Assembly (NCBI RefSeq): GCF_002117125.1
Contig: NZ_CP019344.1
Location: 1,116,001-1,180,000 of the forward strand
From: Nonlabens spongiae
Lineage (GTDB): Bacteria; Bacteroidota; Bacteroidia; Flavobacteriales; Flavobacteriaceae
Direction: 5' to 3'
DNA length: 64,000 bases
The position numbers were made by a program, and so were the translations under genes. Numbering within the stretch: the first letter of the stretch is position 1; every line of letters starts with the position of its first letter. Below the pieces are notes generated by a model. That model had not been told where the DNA came from, ran no database searches, and saw only the letters and a list, made by a program, of their open reading frames with translations. Below, piece by piece: positions 8,094 to 16,700 of this stretch.

Positions 8094-9518
8094 CTACCCC
8101 TCCACAAAATGTTCATTCTTAAAGCCTATAAGGTATAATTGTTTCTTTGCTCTCGTGACTGCAGTATATAACCAGCGTAGGTAGTCGCGACTGGGGCCTT
8201 CTGGGAGATAGGGTTGCTCGATGATCACGTTTTCCCATTGCCCACCCTGAGATTTATGACAGGTGATCGCATAAGAAAACTTGACCTGTAACGCATTAAA
8301 AAATGGATTCTCCTTGATGGCCTTATACTGTTTCCATTTGGGCAACTTGAGGTAATCCATACGCACTTCTTGATAAAGCTTATTACTATCCTCATAGGTG
8401 AGCGAGGGAGTCTCGGCTGTTAGTGTGTCAAGAATAAGGACTGTTTCAAAAGGTTTCATGTTAGAATAATCCACCATCCTGACCTTGACCTCGGCAAACT
8501 TGAAGGTATAGATCTCTTTGATCGCAAAAATCTCCAAAACCTCAACGATATCGCCATTGGCAATAAAACCTGCATCGCTTTTTGCCTCCAGCCAGTGGTA
8601 ATTGTTCTTAACTACCATGAGGAAATCTCCTGGTTCTATATCGCTTTCGCGAAAGAGGATACGCGACCGGATCTGTTGGTTATAAAGATTTGCTCGTTTG
8701 TTAGAGCGCACAATTATTGCGGTTTCTTCATGCCCGTGCTGATCGTAAGCGGTTTGAATGGTTTCTAGAATCTCATATCCATCAATGAGTCTATGGATAT
8801 CTTGATAATGAGTGACATCAAATTTATAATCGTATTCCTCATGCTCGATATGCTGTCTGATTCCTGTTGCATTATCCAGAATTCCTGAATTCTGCGCTTG
8901 TCTCTTTACTTCATCCAGTTCAATTTCTGTCACCTTCATCAAATAGCGCTGTTCCAATAAACTTGAGTCCAGCGCTGGTGAAACATCTAATTTTACTGGA
9001 GGTAATTGTGCTGTGTCTCCTATTATAAGGAGTTTGCAGTTAGTGCCGCTGTAAACGTATTCCAGTAAATCATCCAGCAAGGAGCCGTTACCACCAAACA
9101 TTTTATTCTCAGCAGCCACATCAGGAATCATGGAGGCCTCGTCAACTACAAAAAGCGTATCGCGGTATTTGTTTTTCTTGAGTGTAAACTCCACTTTACT
9201 ACCTCCTTGACCTTTGGGATAATAAATTTCCCTATGGATGGTCGCGGCCTGCTTGTTTGCATAATTACTGATCACTTTTGCAGCCCTACCCGTGGGAGCC
9301 AGCAAAACATATTTGAGTCTGATCTTCCAGAGGCTTTTTACGAGTGACCCTATAATGGTTGTTTTTCCAGTACCTGCATACCCTCTCAATAGAAAAAGTC
9401 TATTGCGCTCGCGGTCGTGCAAAAAATCTGAAAGTGCTTCTAAGGCTCTATCTTGTTGATAGGTAGGCTTAAAGGGAAAATCAGAAAGGAGTATTTTGTA
9501 GAATTCGTTTTGATTCAT
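8094..9518 (-). CDS. RecD-like ATP-dependent DNA helicase (SF1)
   Basis: Helicase of 474 residues. Motif I (Walker A) is RGYAGTGKTTI, motif II is FVVDEASMI, motif III IIGDTAQLPPV, and the C-terminal UvrD_C_2-type part shows SYAITCHKSQGGQWE and LYTAVTRAKKQLYLIG. This is the short flavobacterial RecD/exonuclease-V-helicase-like type without RecB or RecC partners nearby. It probably unwinds DNA 5' to 3' in repair or fork processing, by family inference. Start ATG at 9518. An imperfect copy of the palindrome at 8643-8655 encodes FRES. The T9SS-tail remnant begins right after the stop, so its transcript may read into that remnant before the terminator near 7778. Confidence 0.9.
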   Translation of the reverse strand: MNQNEFYKILLSDFPFKPTYQQDRALEALSDFLHDRERNRLFLLRGYAGTGKTTIIGSLVKSLWKIRLKYVLLAPTGRAAKVISNYANKQAATIHREIYYPKGQGGSKVEFTLKKNKYRDTLFVVDEASMIPDVAAENKMFGGNGSLLDDLLEYVYSGTNCKLLIIGDTAQLPPVKLDVSPALDSSLLEQRYLMKVTEIELDEVKRQAQNSGILDNATGIRQHIEHEEYDYKFDVTHYQDIHRLIDGYEILETIQTAYDQHGHEETAIIVRSNKRANLYNQQIRSRILFRESDIEPGDFLMVVKNNYHWLEAKSDAGFIANGDIVEVLEIFAIKEIYTFKFAEVKVRMVDYSNMKPFETVLILDTLTAETPSLTYEDSNKLYQEVRMDYLKLPKWKQYKAIKENPFFNALQVKFSYAITCHKSQGGQWENVIIEQPYLPEGPSRDYLRWLYTAVTRAKKQLYLIGFKNEHFVEG

Positions 9519-9594
9519 GCGAGGCTGTGGAAAAACAAGGGATAAACTTAACCATAAAGTTACTTAGCCTATTAGGACGAGCGAAAAAATATTG

Positions 9595-9602
9595 TAGATT
9601 TG
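9595..9602 (+). promoter_or_regulatory. Bacteroidetes -7 element
   Basis: TAGATTTG fits TAnnTTTG and lies 34 bp before the ATG at 9637. No clear TTG is seen at the -33 position. Confidence 0.5.
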
Positions 9603-9636
9603 TTAGCTTTGAAACTCATAAAAAACCATTAATTAT

Positions 9637-10389
9637 ATGCTAACGCTAGTATTGTCGATTGTAGGAGGTCTCATAGCAGTGTTCCTTCTAGCCATCTTTA
9701 TCAATAAGATCCCTAAGAAGTTTCACATCATCATGGTGGTACTTCTGCTAGGACTGAGTGGTTTTTTTGGTTACAAGCTTTACAAAGCCATTGAAGAGCC
9801 GGTAAAATTTGAAGCGGTAAAAGAGAAACGCTACAGAAAGGTAATTGAAAAACTGATTCATTTGAGAGAGGCTCAAATGGCTCACAAAACCATTACGGGA
9901 GATTACAGTGGCGATATAGATAAGTTGGCAAAGTTTGTAGATACGGCAAAGTTTGCATTAACCATGCAAAGAGATAGTACCATTCCAGACCGTGAAAAGA
10001 ATAAAAAGTTCAGACTGGACGAGGAAACTGGTGGTTATTATAAAGAAATTACGCTTACTGATACTCTAGGTTTTAAATCTGTAAAGGATTCACTTTTCAA
10101 GGAAGTTGAAATACGCAACCTGCTTAAGTACGATATCAAGGACGCTCCAGGTCAAATAGAGTTGGAAACCGATTACGTTTTTGACAAAGAAAATAGAATC
10201 CCTGTTTTTAGAGCTCGTGCCGATAAAAAAGATATCCTCTTTGATCAACCAGAGCGTTTGCTAGAAAGAGAGCTGGAAGTGATCGCCATTGAAGCCGTAC
10301 CTGGTAGATACATCAGAGTAGGTTCACTAGACGAGATATCAACAAGTGGAAACTGGCCTAGACAATATGCCCCAGGAGCTTCAGAATAA
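9637..10389 (+). CDS. Membrane-anchored hypothetical protein upstream of DUF3822-rsmD
   Basis: This 250-residue protein starts with two closely spaced transmembrane helices (residues about 2-22 and 30-48) split by the short basic loop INKIPKKFH. The remaining 200 residues are soluble, charged and probably periplasmic or cytoplasmic depending on topology. No catalytic motif is seen. It overlaps the following DUF3822 gene by about 23 bp, so the two are likely translationally coupled with rsmD in one operon starting from the TAGATTTG promoter. The function is unknown; gene order suggests a conserved flavobacterial unit. Confidence 0.75.
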   Translation: MLTLVLSIVGGLIAVFLLAIFINKIPKKFHIIMVVLLLGLSGFFGYKLYKAIEEPVKFEAVKEKRYRKVIEKLIHLREAQMAHKTITGDYSGDIDKLAKFVDTAKFALTMQRDSTIPDREKNKKFRLDEETGGYYKEITLTDTLGFKSVKDSLFKEVEIRNLLKYDIKDAPGQIELETDYVFDKENRIPVFRARADKKDILFDQPERLLERELEVIAIEAVPGRYIRVGSLDEISTSGNWPRQYAPGASE

Positions 10390-11134
10390 TATATCTGCAA
10401 TACATAAAAGTCTGTCCGTCTTGATTTCTCAAGATGGACTTTCTTTTTATATCTACCACGATCAAAAAGTGCTGGATCAGTGGAACACCTCTTTTGAGCG
10501 ATCCATGAATCCCTCCTTTATTCTAGAACAGGTTGAGAAAGAATTTGAGCGAAACCAGGCTTTATCATCCGCATTTCAAAAAGTGACATTGCTCTATAAT
10601 CATGATTTGTTCTGTCTAGTTCCTGCTGCCATTTTTCAGGAAAGCAATGCCGCTGATTATTTAAAATATAATGCCCGTCTGCTCAAAACTGACCTCATCA
10701 GTCATGAGAAAGTGGACAATGTGGTTATGGTTTACATCGCATTTGAAAATATCAATAATTACTTTTTTGAGAAGGTAGGAAGCTTTGATTATTATCATTA
10801 TGGATCACAATTGTTGAAGCTGCAAACAGATACAGCTCCAAAAGATCAGAATGTCATTTACACCGATTTTTTTGACAACAAGTTCTACATGAGCATTTAC
10901 AAGTCTGCAGAATTGCAATCGCTTAACTTGTTTCCCTATGAAAGCATAGAAGATGCTTTATATTATGTTATGTTCGGTTTGCAGCAGCACGATTTTGATC
11001 CTGCAAAAGTCCTATTGATCTTACGAGGCGAGGATTCAATAAGTAAGGTAGAAGAATTACTCAACGCTTACGTTTCTAACATTCAGGTAAAAGTTAATCA
11101 AGCTACCTATCAAGAAAAATTACTATGCGTATAA
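10367..11134 (+). CDS. DUF3822 family protein
   Basis: A 255-residue soluble protein of a family seen in Bacteroidetes just upstream of the 16S rRNA methyltransferase gene rsmD. The N-terminal KSLSVLISQDGLSFYIYH and the central YTDFFDNKFYMSIY resemble the family, whose fold is thought to be ASKHA/actin-like; function is not established. I chose ATG at 10367 (MPQELQNN); a GTG at 10346 would add seven residues. The start lies inside the preceding gene and the 3' end overlaps rsmD by 10 bp, so the three genes form one tightly packed operon. Confidence 0.8.
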   Translation: MPQELQNNISAIHKSLSVLISQDGLSFYIYHDQKVLDQWNTSFERSMNPSFILEQVEKEFERNQALSSAFQKVTLLYNHDLFCLVPAAIFQESNAADYLKYNARLLKTDLISHEKVDNVVMVYIAFENINNYFFEKVGSFDYYHYGSQLLKLQTDTAPKDQNVIYTDFFDNKFYMSIYKSAELQSLNLFPYESIEDALYYVMFGLQQHDFDPAKVLLILRGEDSISKVEELLNAYVSNIQVKVNQATYQEKLLCV

Positions 11135-11676
11135 TTTCAGGAACCCATAGAGGACGTCGCATCTTAGCGCCAAAAAACTTGCCTGTGCGCCCCACGACGG
11201 ACATGGCAAAAGAAGCCTTATTCAACATATTACGCAATCAAGTAGAGCTTTCAGTGCTTCATGTTTTGGAACTCTTTTCTGGTAGTGGCAACATATCTTA
11301 TGAATTTTGCAGCAGAGGAGCCCAGAGCGTAGTCGCCGTAGACCAGCATCACGCTTGCGTGTCGTTTGTTCAAAAAACTGCAGAGGAATTAGAATTCCCC
11401 ATCACTGCGGTCAAGTCAGATGTTTTCCCCTTTCTCAACCAACATAGTGGTACTTACGATCTCGTTTTTGCTGACCCACCTTATGCCTTGGAATTAGATG
11501 ACTTTATGAGTCTCGTAGATCTTATTTTTGATCAGAATCTGTTGCAAACAGAAACTGATGAAAAATATGCTGGGATGCTTATCATAGAACATTCTAAACA
11601 TACTGACCTGAGCACCCACGCAAGATTTGACAACGCTCGCAAATACGGCGGTACGGTCTTTAGTTTCTTTAAATAA
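11125..11676 (+). CDS. rsmD: 16S rRNA (guanine-N2)-methyltransferase RsmD family
   Basis: SAM-dependent methyltransferase that modifies G966 of 16S rRNA in the assembled small subunit. The 183-residue product begins MRIISGTHRGRRI, typical for RsmD, has the SAM-binding motif LELFSGSGNISYEF and the catalytic DPPY in VFADPPYALE. Length equals that of the family. It starts inside the DUF3822 gene, which fixes its translation to that gene, and is followed after 12 bp by selO. Confidence 0.93.
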   Translation: MRIISGTHRGRRILAPKNLPVRPTTDMAKEALFNILRNQVELSVLHVLELFSGSGNISYEFCSRGAQSVVAVDQHHACVSFVQKTAEELEFPITAVKSDVFPFLNQHSGTYDLVFADPPYALELDDFMSLVDLIFDQNLLQTETDEKYAGMLIIEHSKHTDLSTHARFDNARKYGGTVFSFFK

Positions 11677-11688
11677 ATTCAACACATC

Positions 11689-13272
11689 ATGTTTCCTTTC
11701 CAAATTTCACATCACTTTGCTGATGCACTTCCTAAGGATCCTATAGATGAGAATTACACGAGACAGGTAGGAAATGTAGCATTTTCACGGGTAGAACCGG
11801 TCAAGTTCCCAAAAGCGCGACTTTTACATGTTTCTAATTTTGCCAATGATTTGGGCTTTGACGAAGCCTTTATAAATTCAAAAGAATTTCAAGAGATTTT
11901 TACGGGTCAGAAAATACCTAGCGAAGCCCAACCCTACGCCATGGCTTATGCTGGACATCAGTTTGGACACTGGGCTGGTCAGTTGGGAGATGGTAGGGCG
12001 ATCAATCTTTTTGAAGCAAATTCAGAAAATAAAAACTGGACTTACCAGCTCAAAGGCGCCGGACCTACGCCCTACTCCCGTAGAGGTGATGGTTTTGCTG
12101 TCTTGAGATCCAGCATCAGGGAACACCTTTGTAGTGAGGCGATGCATCATTTGGGAATTGCGACGACTCGATCATTAAGTCTTTCTCTTACCGGAGAAAA
12201 AATTTTACGCGACATGCTCTACGATGGTAATCCAGAATTTGAGCCCGGCGCTATAGTGTGTCGTGTGGCCGAGAGCTTTGTGCGGTTCGGTAATTTTCAA
12301 CATTTTGCCGCTCAAGGCGAAAACGAATCCTTGAAAAAGCTCACAGATCATATCATCCTTCATCACTATCCCAAAATTGCTGAAAGTCCTAATAAATACA
12401 TGGAATTTTTCAGTGCCGTTTGCGATCGCACCCTTAAAATGATCATCGACTGGCAACGTGTGGGCTTTGTTCACGGCGTTATGAATACAGATAACATGTC
12501 CATTTTAGGACTCACCATCGATTATGGGCCCTACGGCTGGCTGGAACCTTATGAACTGGACTGGACGCCTAACACGACAGACCGCAACGGCCGTTATACG
12601 TTTGGCCAGCAACCTGAGATCGCGTTATGGAATCTGTTGCAGCTCGCAAATGCGCTCTATCCCCTCATCGAGGATAGCAAACCGCTGGAAGCGCGGCTCA
12701 TGCAGTATAAAACCGATTATTTCAACTCTTACCATACCATGATGAGTGATAAGTTAGGTCTGTTTAATGAAAAAAATCAGGATCAGAAACTCATTGCAGA
12801 CTTAGAATCTACTCTTCAACTCCACGAGTGTGACATGACGCTATTTTTTAGAGAACTTAGTAAAATTGATCAAGACAGCTCTGTTCAGGATTGCTGGAAC
12901 ACGTTGCAAATCGCATTCTATAATTACGATCAGCTTCAAGAAACCCATCGAGATCAATTGGAGAATTGGTTCCAAACCTATTTGGATCGACTCAAAGTTG
13001 AAAGTGTAGGATATGATGGTGATGATCTCACTTTCGCGAAAGCGAGAACTCAAAAAATGAACGCCACAAATCCAAAATACGTATTGCGCAACTACATCGC
13101 ACAACTAGTAATCACGGAAGCTGAAAAAGAAAATTACGAGCTGCTGAATGAGGTTTATGCCATGCTCAAAAACCCATACGATGAACAGCCAGAGTACGAG
13201 AAATGGTATCAAAAAAGACCGGAATGGGCGCGTTCAAAAGTAGGTTGCTCACAATTGAGTTGTAGTAGTTAA
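11689..13272 (+). CDS. selO: Protein adenylyltransferase SelO (YdiU/UPF0061)
   Basis: Pseudokinase-fold enzyme that transfers AMP from ATP to protein Ser, Thr or Tyr in redox stress, as shown for the family. The 527-residue protein carries YAGHQFGHWAGQLGDGRA, QLKGAGPTPYSRRGDG with the ATP-binding region, SSIREHLCSEAMHHLGI, and the metal-binding GVMNTDNMSILGLTIDYGP. It ends GCSQLSCSS; in many homologues the penultimate region carries a Cys or selenocysteine forming a regulatory disulfide, and two Cys are present here. A shortened palindrome at 13031-13042 encodes FAKAR. It is 12 bp behind rsmD and is likely the last gene of that operon. Confidence 0.93.
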   Translation: MFPFQISHHFADALPKDPIDENYTRQVGNVAFSRVEPVKFPKARLLHVSNFANDLGFDEAFINSKEFQEIFTGQKIPSEAQPYAMAYAGHQFGHWAGQLGDGRAINLFEANSENKNWTYQLKGAGPTPYSRRGDGFAVLRSSIREHLCSEAMHHLGIATTRSLSLSLTGEKILRDMLYDGNPEFEPGAIVCRVAESFVRFGNFQHFAAQGENESLKKLTDHIILHHYPKIAESPNKYMEFFSAVCDRTLKMIIDWQRVGFVHGVMNTDNMSILGLTIDYGPYGWLEPYELDWTPNTTDRNGRYTFGQQPEIALWNLLQLANALYPLIEDSKPLEARLMQYKTDYFNSYHTMMSDKLGLFNEKNQDQKLIADLESTLQLHECDMTLFFRELSKIDQDSSVQDCWNTLQIAFYNYDQLQETHRDQLENWFQTYLDRLKVESVGYDGDDLTFAKARTQKMNATNPKYVLRNYIAQLVITEAEKENYELLNEVYAMLKNPYDEQPEYEKWYQKRPEWARSKVGCSQLSCSS

Positions 13273-13354
13273 AATCTGTAAGGAAAAGATTACCTGACGA
13301 ACTTATATCTTTTCTAAAAATATCATTTAACATCCTTTATTAGGAATTATTCCA

Positions 13355-13362
13355 TAATTTTG
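13355..13362 (+). promoter_or_regulatory. Bacteroidetes -7 element
   Basis: TAATTTTG matches TAnnTTTG and lies 17 bp before the ATG at 13380, so the leader would be very short. Confidence 0.55.
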
Positions 13363-13379
13363 GAACTTTTCCAACTTCT

Positions 13380-14780
13380 ATGAGTGTAACCAATAATTAT
13401 TTTGCAGTAGTCGATATAGAAACGACCGGTAAAGGTTTGGGTGGCAATCGTATTACTGAAATCTGCATCGTGCGTATGCACGGTACTGAGATCGTTGAGA
13501 AATACACCACGCTGATTGATCCCGAATGCTTAATACCTGATTTTATTACTTCGCTTACTGGTATCGATAACGAAATGGTGGCGACGGCTCCAGTTTTTCA
13601 AGATGTGGCCGAAGAGGTTGAACGCATGACTCGTGATTGCATTTTTGTGGCGCACAACGTCAACTTTGATTACAACATCATCAGGAATGAATTTAAGCGG
13701 TTGGGACATGAATTTAAGAGAAAGAAACTTTGTACGGTAAGGCTTTCCAGAGAACTCATACCCGGGATGAATTCTTATAGTTTAGGAAGATTATGCAATT
13801 CTCTGGGCATCGCACTCAACAACAGACACCGCGCTGAGGGCGATACGGACGCAACTGTATCTCTTTTTCAACGTTTACTAGAAACCGAAGATTGTGAAGC
13901 CACTTTTGAGAAGTTTCTCAAAGGCACCAATAAAGAAGGTACGTTCCCTCCTCACCTAGATCGTTCTCAGTTTTCACAATTACCAGATGCTCCGGGAGTT
14001 TATCTTTTCAAAAATCAAGCGCACAAAGTGATCTACGTAGGCAAGGCGATCAATTTACGAAAGAGGGTACTTTCTCATTTTTACACTAAAAAGAGTAAAT
14101 CCTACCTCATGTGTCAGGAAATTCATCACATTGAACACATTCCTACAGGAAATGAACTCGTGGCGCTCTTACAAGAAGCTGATTTAATCAGACATTATTA
14201 TCCCAAGTACAATAACGCACAGAAAAAACCACGTCGCGCCTACCAGATTCTCTATTATAAGAATCAGTTAGGGATCATTCAGTTTGCTGTAGGATTAGTC
14301 AAGTCTTATGATAGTGCCATCGTTACTCATTATAATAGATCTCATGCCGTTGAACAACTGGAAGAATTATGTGCTGAGTTTAAGCTATGCCCTAAATATT
14401 GTAGCCTAAAGGTTCAAGACGACTGTTCCTCTCACTATAAAATTAAAAATTGCAAAGGCGTTTGTAAGAAAGAAGAAATGGTTAGTCTTTATAATATAAG
14501 GGCTAATCAAGCGATAGAAGCTTTAAGAGCGAGTAATGCAAATTACGTGATCAAACAACCAGGCCGTACCCAGCACGAAAACTGTTTTATTTTAGTCAAA
14601 GATGGTGAGTATCAAGGTTATGGCTTTGTTGACCAAAATGTAGGGATAAGCAGTCTCGCTGAATGTGAAGATTATATCGATCGCAAAACGACCAATTACC
14701 ATACAAATCAAATATTGAGATCTTATCTGGATAAACACAACGGGCAAGAAATTATTTATGAAACTTTGCAAGCTTCATAA
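13380..14780 (+). CDS. Exonuclease (DnaQ-like) fused to a GIY-YIG nuclease domain
   Basis: The 466-residue protein has two nuclease modules. The N-terminal DEDDh exonuclease has FAVVDIETTG (first Asp and Glu), VAHNVNFDYNI (second Asp) and the HRAEGDTDAT motif with the catalytic His and last Asp. The GIY-YIG domain (about residues 200-280) shows APGVYLF and VIYVGKAINLRKRVLSHF, as in UvrC and Cho. The rest carries several Cys (CPKYC, CKGVCKKE) that could bind zinc. The same fusion is annotated in many bacteria as a DNA polymerase III epsilon-like or excinuclease Cho-like protein and is thought to act in nucleotide-excision repair; UvrC helix-hairpin-helix parts are absent. Confidence 0.9.
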   Translation: MSVTNNYFAVVDIETTGKGLGGNRITEICIVRMHGTEIVEKYTTLIDPECLIPDFITSLTGIDNEMVATAPVFQDVAEEVERMTRDCIFVAHNVNFDYNIIRNEFKRLGHEFKRKKLCTVRLSRELIPGMNSYSLGRLCNSLGIALNNRHRAEGDTDATVSLFQRLLETEDCEATFEKFLKGTNKEGTFPPHLDRSQFSQLPDAPGVYLFKNQAHKVIYVGKAINLRKRVLSHFYTKKSKSYLMCQEIHHIEHIPTGNELVALLQEADLIRHYYPKYNNAQKKPRRAYQILYYKNQLGIIQFAVGLVKSYDSAIVTHYNRSHAVEQLEELCAEFKLCPKYCSLKVQDDCSSHYKIKNCKGVCKKEEMVSLYNIRANQAIEALRASNANYVIKQPGRTQHENCFILVKDGEYQGYGFVDQNVGISSLAECEDYIDRKTTNYHTNQILRSYLDKHNGQEIIYETLQAS

Positions 14781-14886
14781 TAAAAAAGAGCTGTATCTAG
14801 TATTGCACTTTTCAATTGGGTAATTATTAACGATTTAGGCACAAATCAATAATATTTCATTAAGAAAAACTACTATGCTAGCATAT

Positions 14887-14894
14887 TAAATTTG
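14887..14894 (+). promoter_or_regulatory. Bacteroidetes -7 element ahead of a small ORF
   Basis: TAAATTTG matches TAnnTTTG, 14 bp upstream of the ATG at 14909. Confidence 0.5.
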
Positions 14895-14908
14895 TTTAAA
14901 AAGAAGCG

Positions 14909-15019
14909 ATGGATTTAATAATTTCCCCAAACGGTTACAGTGATTGGAAAAGAAAGGTTCTTGAAGATCACGATGATCATGAAGAGGAGTCGGTAACCAG
15001 CCCGCTTTCCAAATCTTGA
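14909..15019 (+). CDS. Candidate 36-residue small protein
   Basis: ATG at 14909 opens a 36-codon frame ending at TGA 15017-15019. The product starts MDLIISPNGYSDWKRKV and continues with an acidic His-rich part (EDHDDHEEE) and a polar tail. It has its own -7 element and is followed 27 bp later by a strong terminator, so the unit promoter-ORF-terminator is complete in under 200 bp. Acidic His/Asp spacing could bind metal, but that is speculation. It may alternatively be a small RNA with a chance ORF. Confidence 0.45.
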   Translation: MDLIISPNGYSDWKRKVLEDHDDHEEESVTSPLSKS

Positions 15020-15046
15020 ACGCAGTTAAACCAGCTGTAAGAAATC

Positions 15047-15078
15047 AAAATGTCAAGCAAATTGCTTGACATTTTTTT
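15047..15078. terminator. Bidirectional terminator
   Basis: Near-perfect 14-bp stem built on AATGTCAAGCAA / TTGCTTGACATT with T-runs on both strands; it closes the 36-residue ORF unit and the convergent DUF4290 gene. Confidence 0.88.
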
Positions 15079-15102
15079 ATTTTAACCGTTAGAAAGATTT
15101 AC

Positions 15103-15765
15103 CTAATTTCTGCCGCGTCTTCTGTTGTTATTTCTATTATTCTTTTTACCATTATTACGCCTACTATTGTTCTTAGATCTGTGGGTATTTGTATTGCGGT
15201 AGATGAGATCTTTAGACTCCAGTAAATCTTCATCTTTTACGGCGAGATTGATCTTACCATCACTCATTTCAAACAGGTGTTTAAAAATGACTGCATCATC
15301 GACTGAATCCTTATTCCAGTTCAAGTAAGATTTCTTCATGTGATTTGCAATGATGAACGTGAGCGCTTCTCGCTTCTCTCCCTTCTCCCAGCCAGTAGCA
15401 ACATCTATCATTCCTTGAATGTTATTCCCGTAAAAACGGTATCGTGGACGTTTTTGAGGATAAGACATGCGCTCTGGCCGCGCATTGATAACTTCAGGAT
15501 CAGGTTTTGGAAACGGTGAGTCTACATCCAGATCAAAATCTGCGATCACAAAAAGTTGATCCCACAATTTGTGCTGAAAGTCATCTATATCCCGTAAATG
15601 CGGATTCAAATTACCCATAACACCTACGATAGCATGAGCCATACGGTTGCGCTCTTCCTTAGAGGGTAGTTCCTTGCAGTGCTCTACAAGTTTCTGAATA
15701 TGTCTTCCATATTCAGGTATATTTAGATGGTTACGCTCTGTATTGTATTCTAATGATGAAATCAA
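15103..15765 (-). CDS. DUF4290 domain protein
   Basis: A 220-residue soluble protein of a family known in Bacteroidetes. The N-terminus (SLEYNTERNHLNIPEYGRHI), the PHLRDIDDFQHKLWDQL segment and the DSPFPKPDPE motif are the family core. The last 30 residues are almost only Asn, Arg, Lys and Gly (NNGKKNNRNNNRRRGRN), a disordered basic tail likely to contact nucleic acid. Function is unknown. It lies upstream-opposed to a convergent terminator and 45 bp downstream of the DUF493 gene on the same strand, so both may be one transcript. Confidence 0.82.
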   Translation of the reverse strand: MISSLEYNTERNHLNIPEYGRHIQKLVEHCKELPSKEERNRMAHAIVGVMGNLNPHLRDIDDFQHKLWDQLFVIADFDLDVDSPFPKPDPEVINARPERMSYPQKRPRYRFYGNNIQGMIDVATGWEKGEKREALTFIIANHMKKSYLNWNKDSVDDAVIFKHLFEMSDGKINLAVKDEDLLESKDLIYRNTNTHRSKNNSRRNNGKKNNRNNNRRRGRN

Positions 15766-15810
15766 AACTTAATGAGATTTAATGGCAATGTAAGGTTTAT
15801 CTACGAGATG

Positions 15811-16098
15811 TTATAGAGAAATAACACCTTCAACTTCCCCTACCTCTTTGTACTTTTCAATAACGGCGTTAGGATTTTTCATCTTAACCATTACAGAGAC
15901 ACTGGTATAGGTTCCTTTACTACTTTCCTTTGTGTTGATAACCGCTCCTAGATTATCAAACTTATCTTCAATTTGCTGAATTTTACCTCCAGTGGATGGA
16001 ACTATAAATTTGAAAAGGTATTTAGAAGGCCATAAACTGGTATCAGCCAGTTGCTTTTTCAGCTTTTTGTAAAATTCGTCGGGATTAGGTACTGCCAT
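15811..16098 (-). CDS. DUF493 family protein
   Basis: This 95-residue protein belongs to the YbeD-like DUF493 family, small ferredoxin-fold proteins with a possible regulatory role. Seen: FYKKLKKQL start, KYLFKFIVP strand, YTSVSVMVKMKN strand and the final VEGVISL. A TTG at 16113 would add five residues, but it sits within the promoter TATATTTG at 16118-16111; transcription must begin after it, so ATG at 16098 (MAVPNPDEF) is the start. Likely co-transcribed with DUF4290. Confidence 0.85.
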   Translation of the reverse strand: MAVPNPDEFYKKLKKQLADTSLWPSKYLFKFIVPSTGGKIQQIEDKFDNLGAVINTKESSKGTYTSVSVMVKMKNPNAVIEKYKEVGEVEGVISL

Positions 16099-16110
16099 AA
16101 TATTAGTGTG

Positions 16111-16118
16111 CAAATATA
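16111..16118 (-). promoter_or_regulatory. Bacteroidetes -7 element that fixes the DUF493 start
   Basis: On the minus strand TATATTTG ends 13 bp before ATG at 16098, ruling out the upstream TTG at 16113 as a start. Confidence 0.6.
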
Positions 16119-16166
16119 ATTGATCAAAGTGGAGGATGCATCCACTATATTCTTTTAATTTGTGGT

Positions 16167-16700
16167 ATGAACAGTATTACCCGTGCAGTCCTCATAGGCG
16201 GTCCTGGAACAGGAAAAACCAGCGTTATAAACGCATTAAAAGATATAGGTTACAATGTATTGCCTGAAATAAGCAGACAGGTCATAAAAGAAGCTCAGAA
16301 AAAAGGTATCGACCAGCTCTTTTTAACAGACCCTCACGCCTTCAGCGACAGATTGTTGGAAGGGCGTATTTCACAATACGGTGAAGCTACAAATGGCTTA
16401 TATTTTTATGATCGTGGAATCCCTGACGTCCCAGCCTATCATCGCTTTACAGGTGATCCGATTCCCGAAATTTATGTGGAGAAGAGTATACGCTTGCGCT
16501 ACGACTACTGTTTTTATTTCCCTATTTGGGAAGAAATATATCAGCAGGATTCTGAACGCTATGAAGATCTGAATCAAGCCAAAAAAATCAGCGGTATTAT
16601 CAAAAAAGAGTATGAATCATTAGACTATCAGGTGATTGATGTACCGAAAATAAGTATTGAAGATCGCGTTGCTTTCATTTTAAAATACCTCAACCCATAG
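16167..16700 (+). CDS. AAA family ATPase / small kinase-like P-loop protein
   Basis: The 177-residue protein has a clear Walker A at the N-terminus (IGGPGTGKTSVINALKDIG) and the sequence YFYDRGIPDVPAYHRFTGD where the AAA_28 group, related to nucleoside and nicotinamide-riboside kinases, carries its acceptor-site DRG motif. It probably phosphorylates a small molecule; the substrate is unknown. It overlaps the recQ frame. Its last codons are CCA TAG: a single A-to-G change at 16699 would remove this stop, extend the protein by eight codons and restore an ATG for recQ, so the present end may be a recent mutation or a sequence error. Confidence 0.8.
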   Translation: MNSITRAVLIGGPGTGKTSVINALKDIGYNVLPEISRQVIKEAQKKGIDQLFLTDPHAFSDRLLEGRISQYGEATNGLYFYDRGIPDVPAYHRFTGDPIPEIYVEKSIRLRYDYCFYFPIWEEIYQQDSERYEDLNQAKKISGIIKKEYESLDYQVIDVPKISIEDRVAFILKYLNP

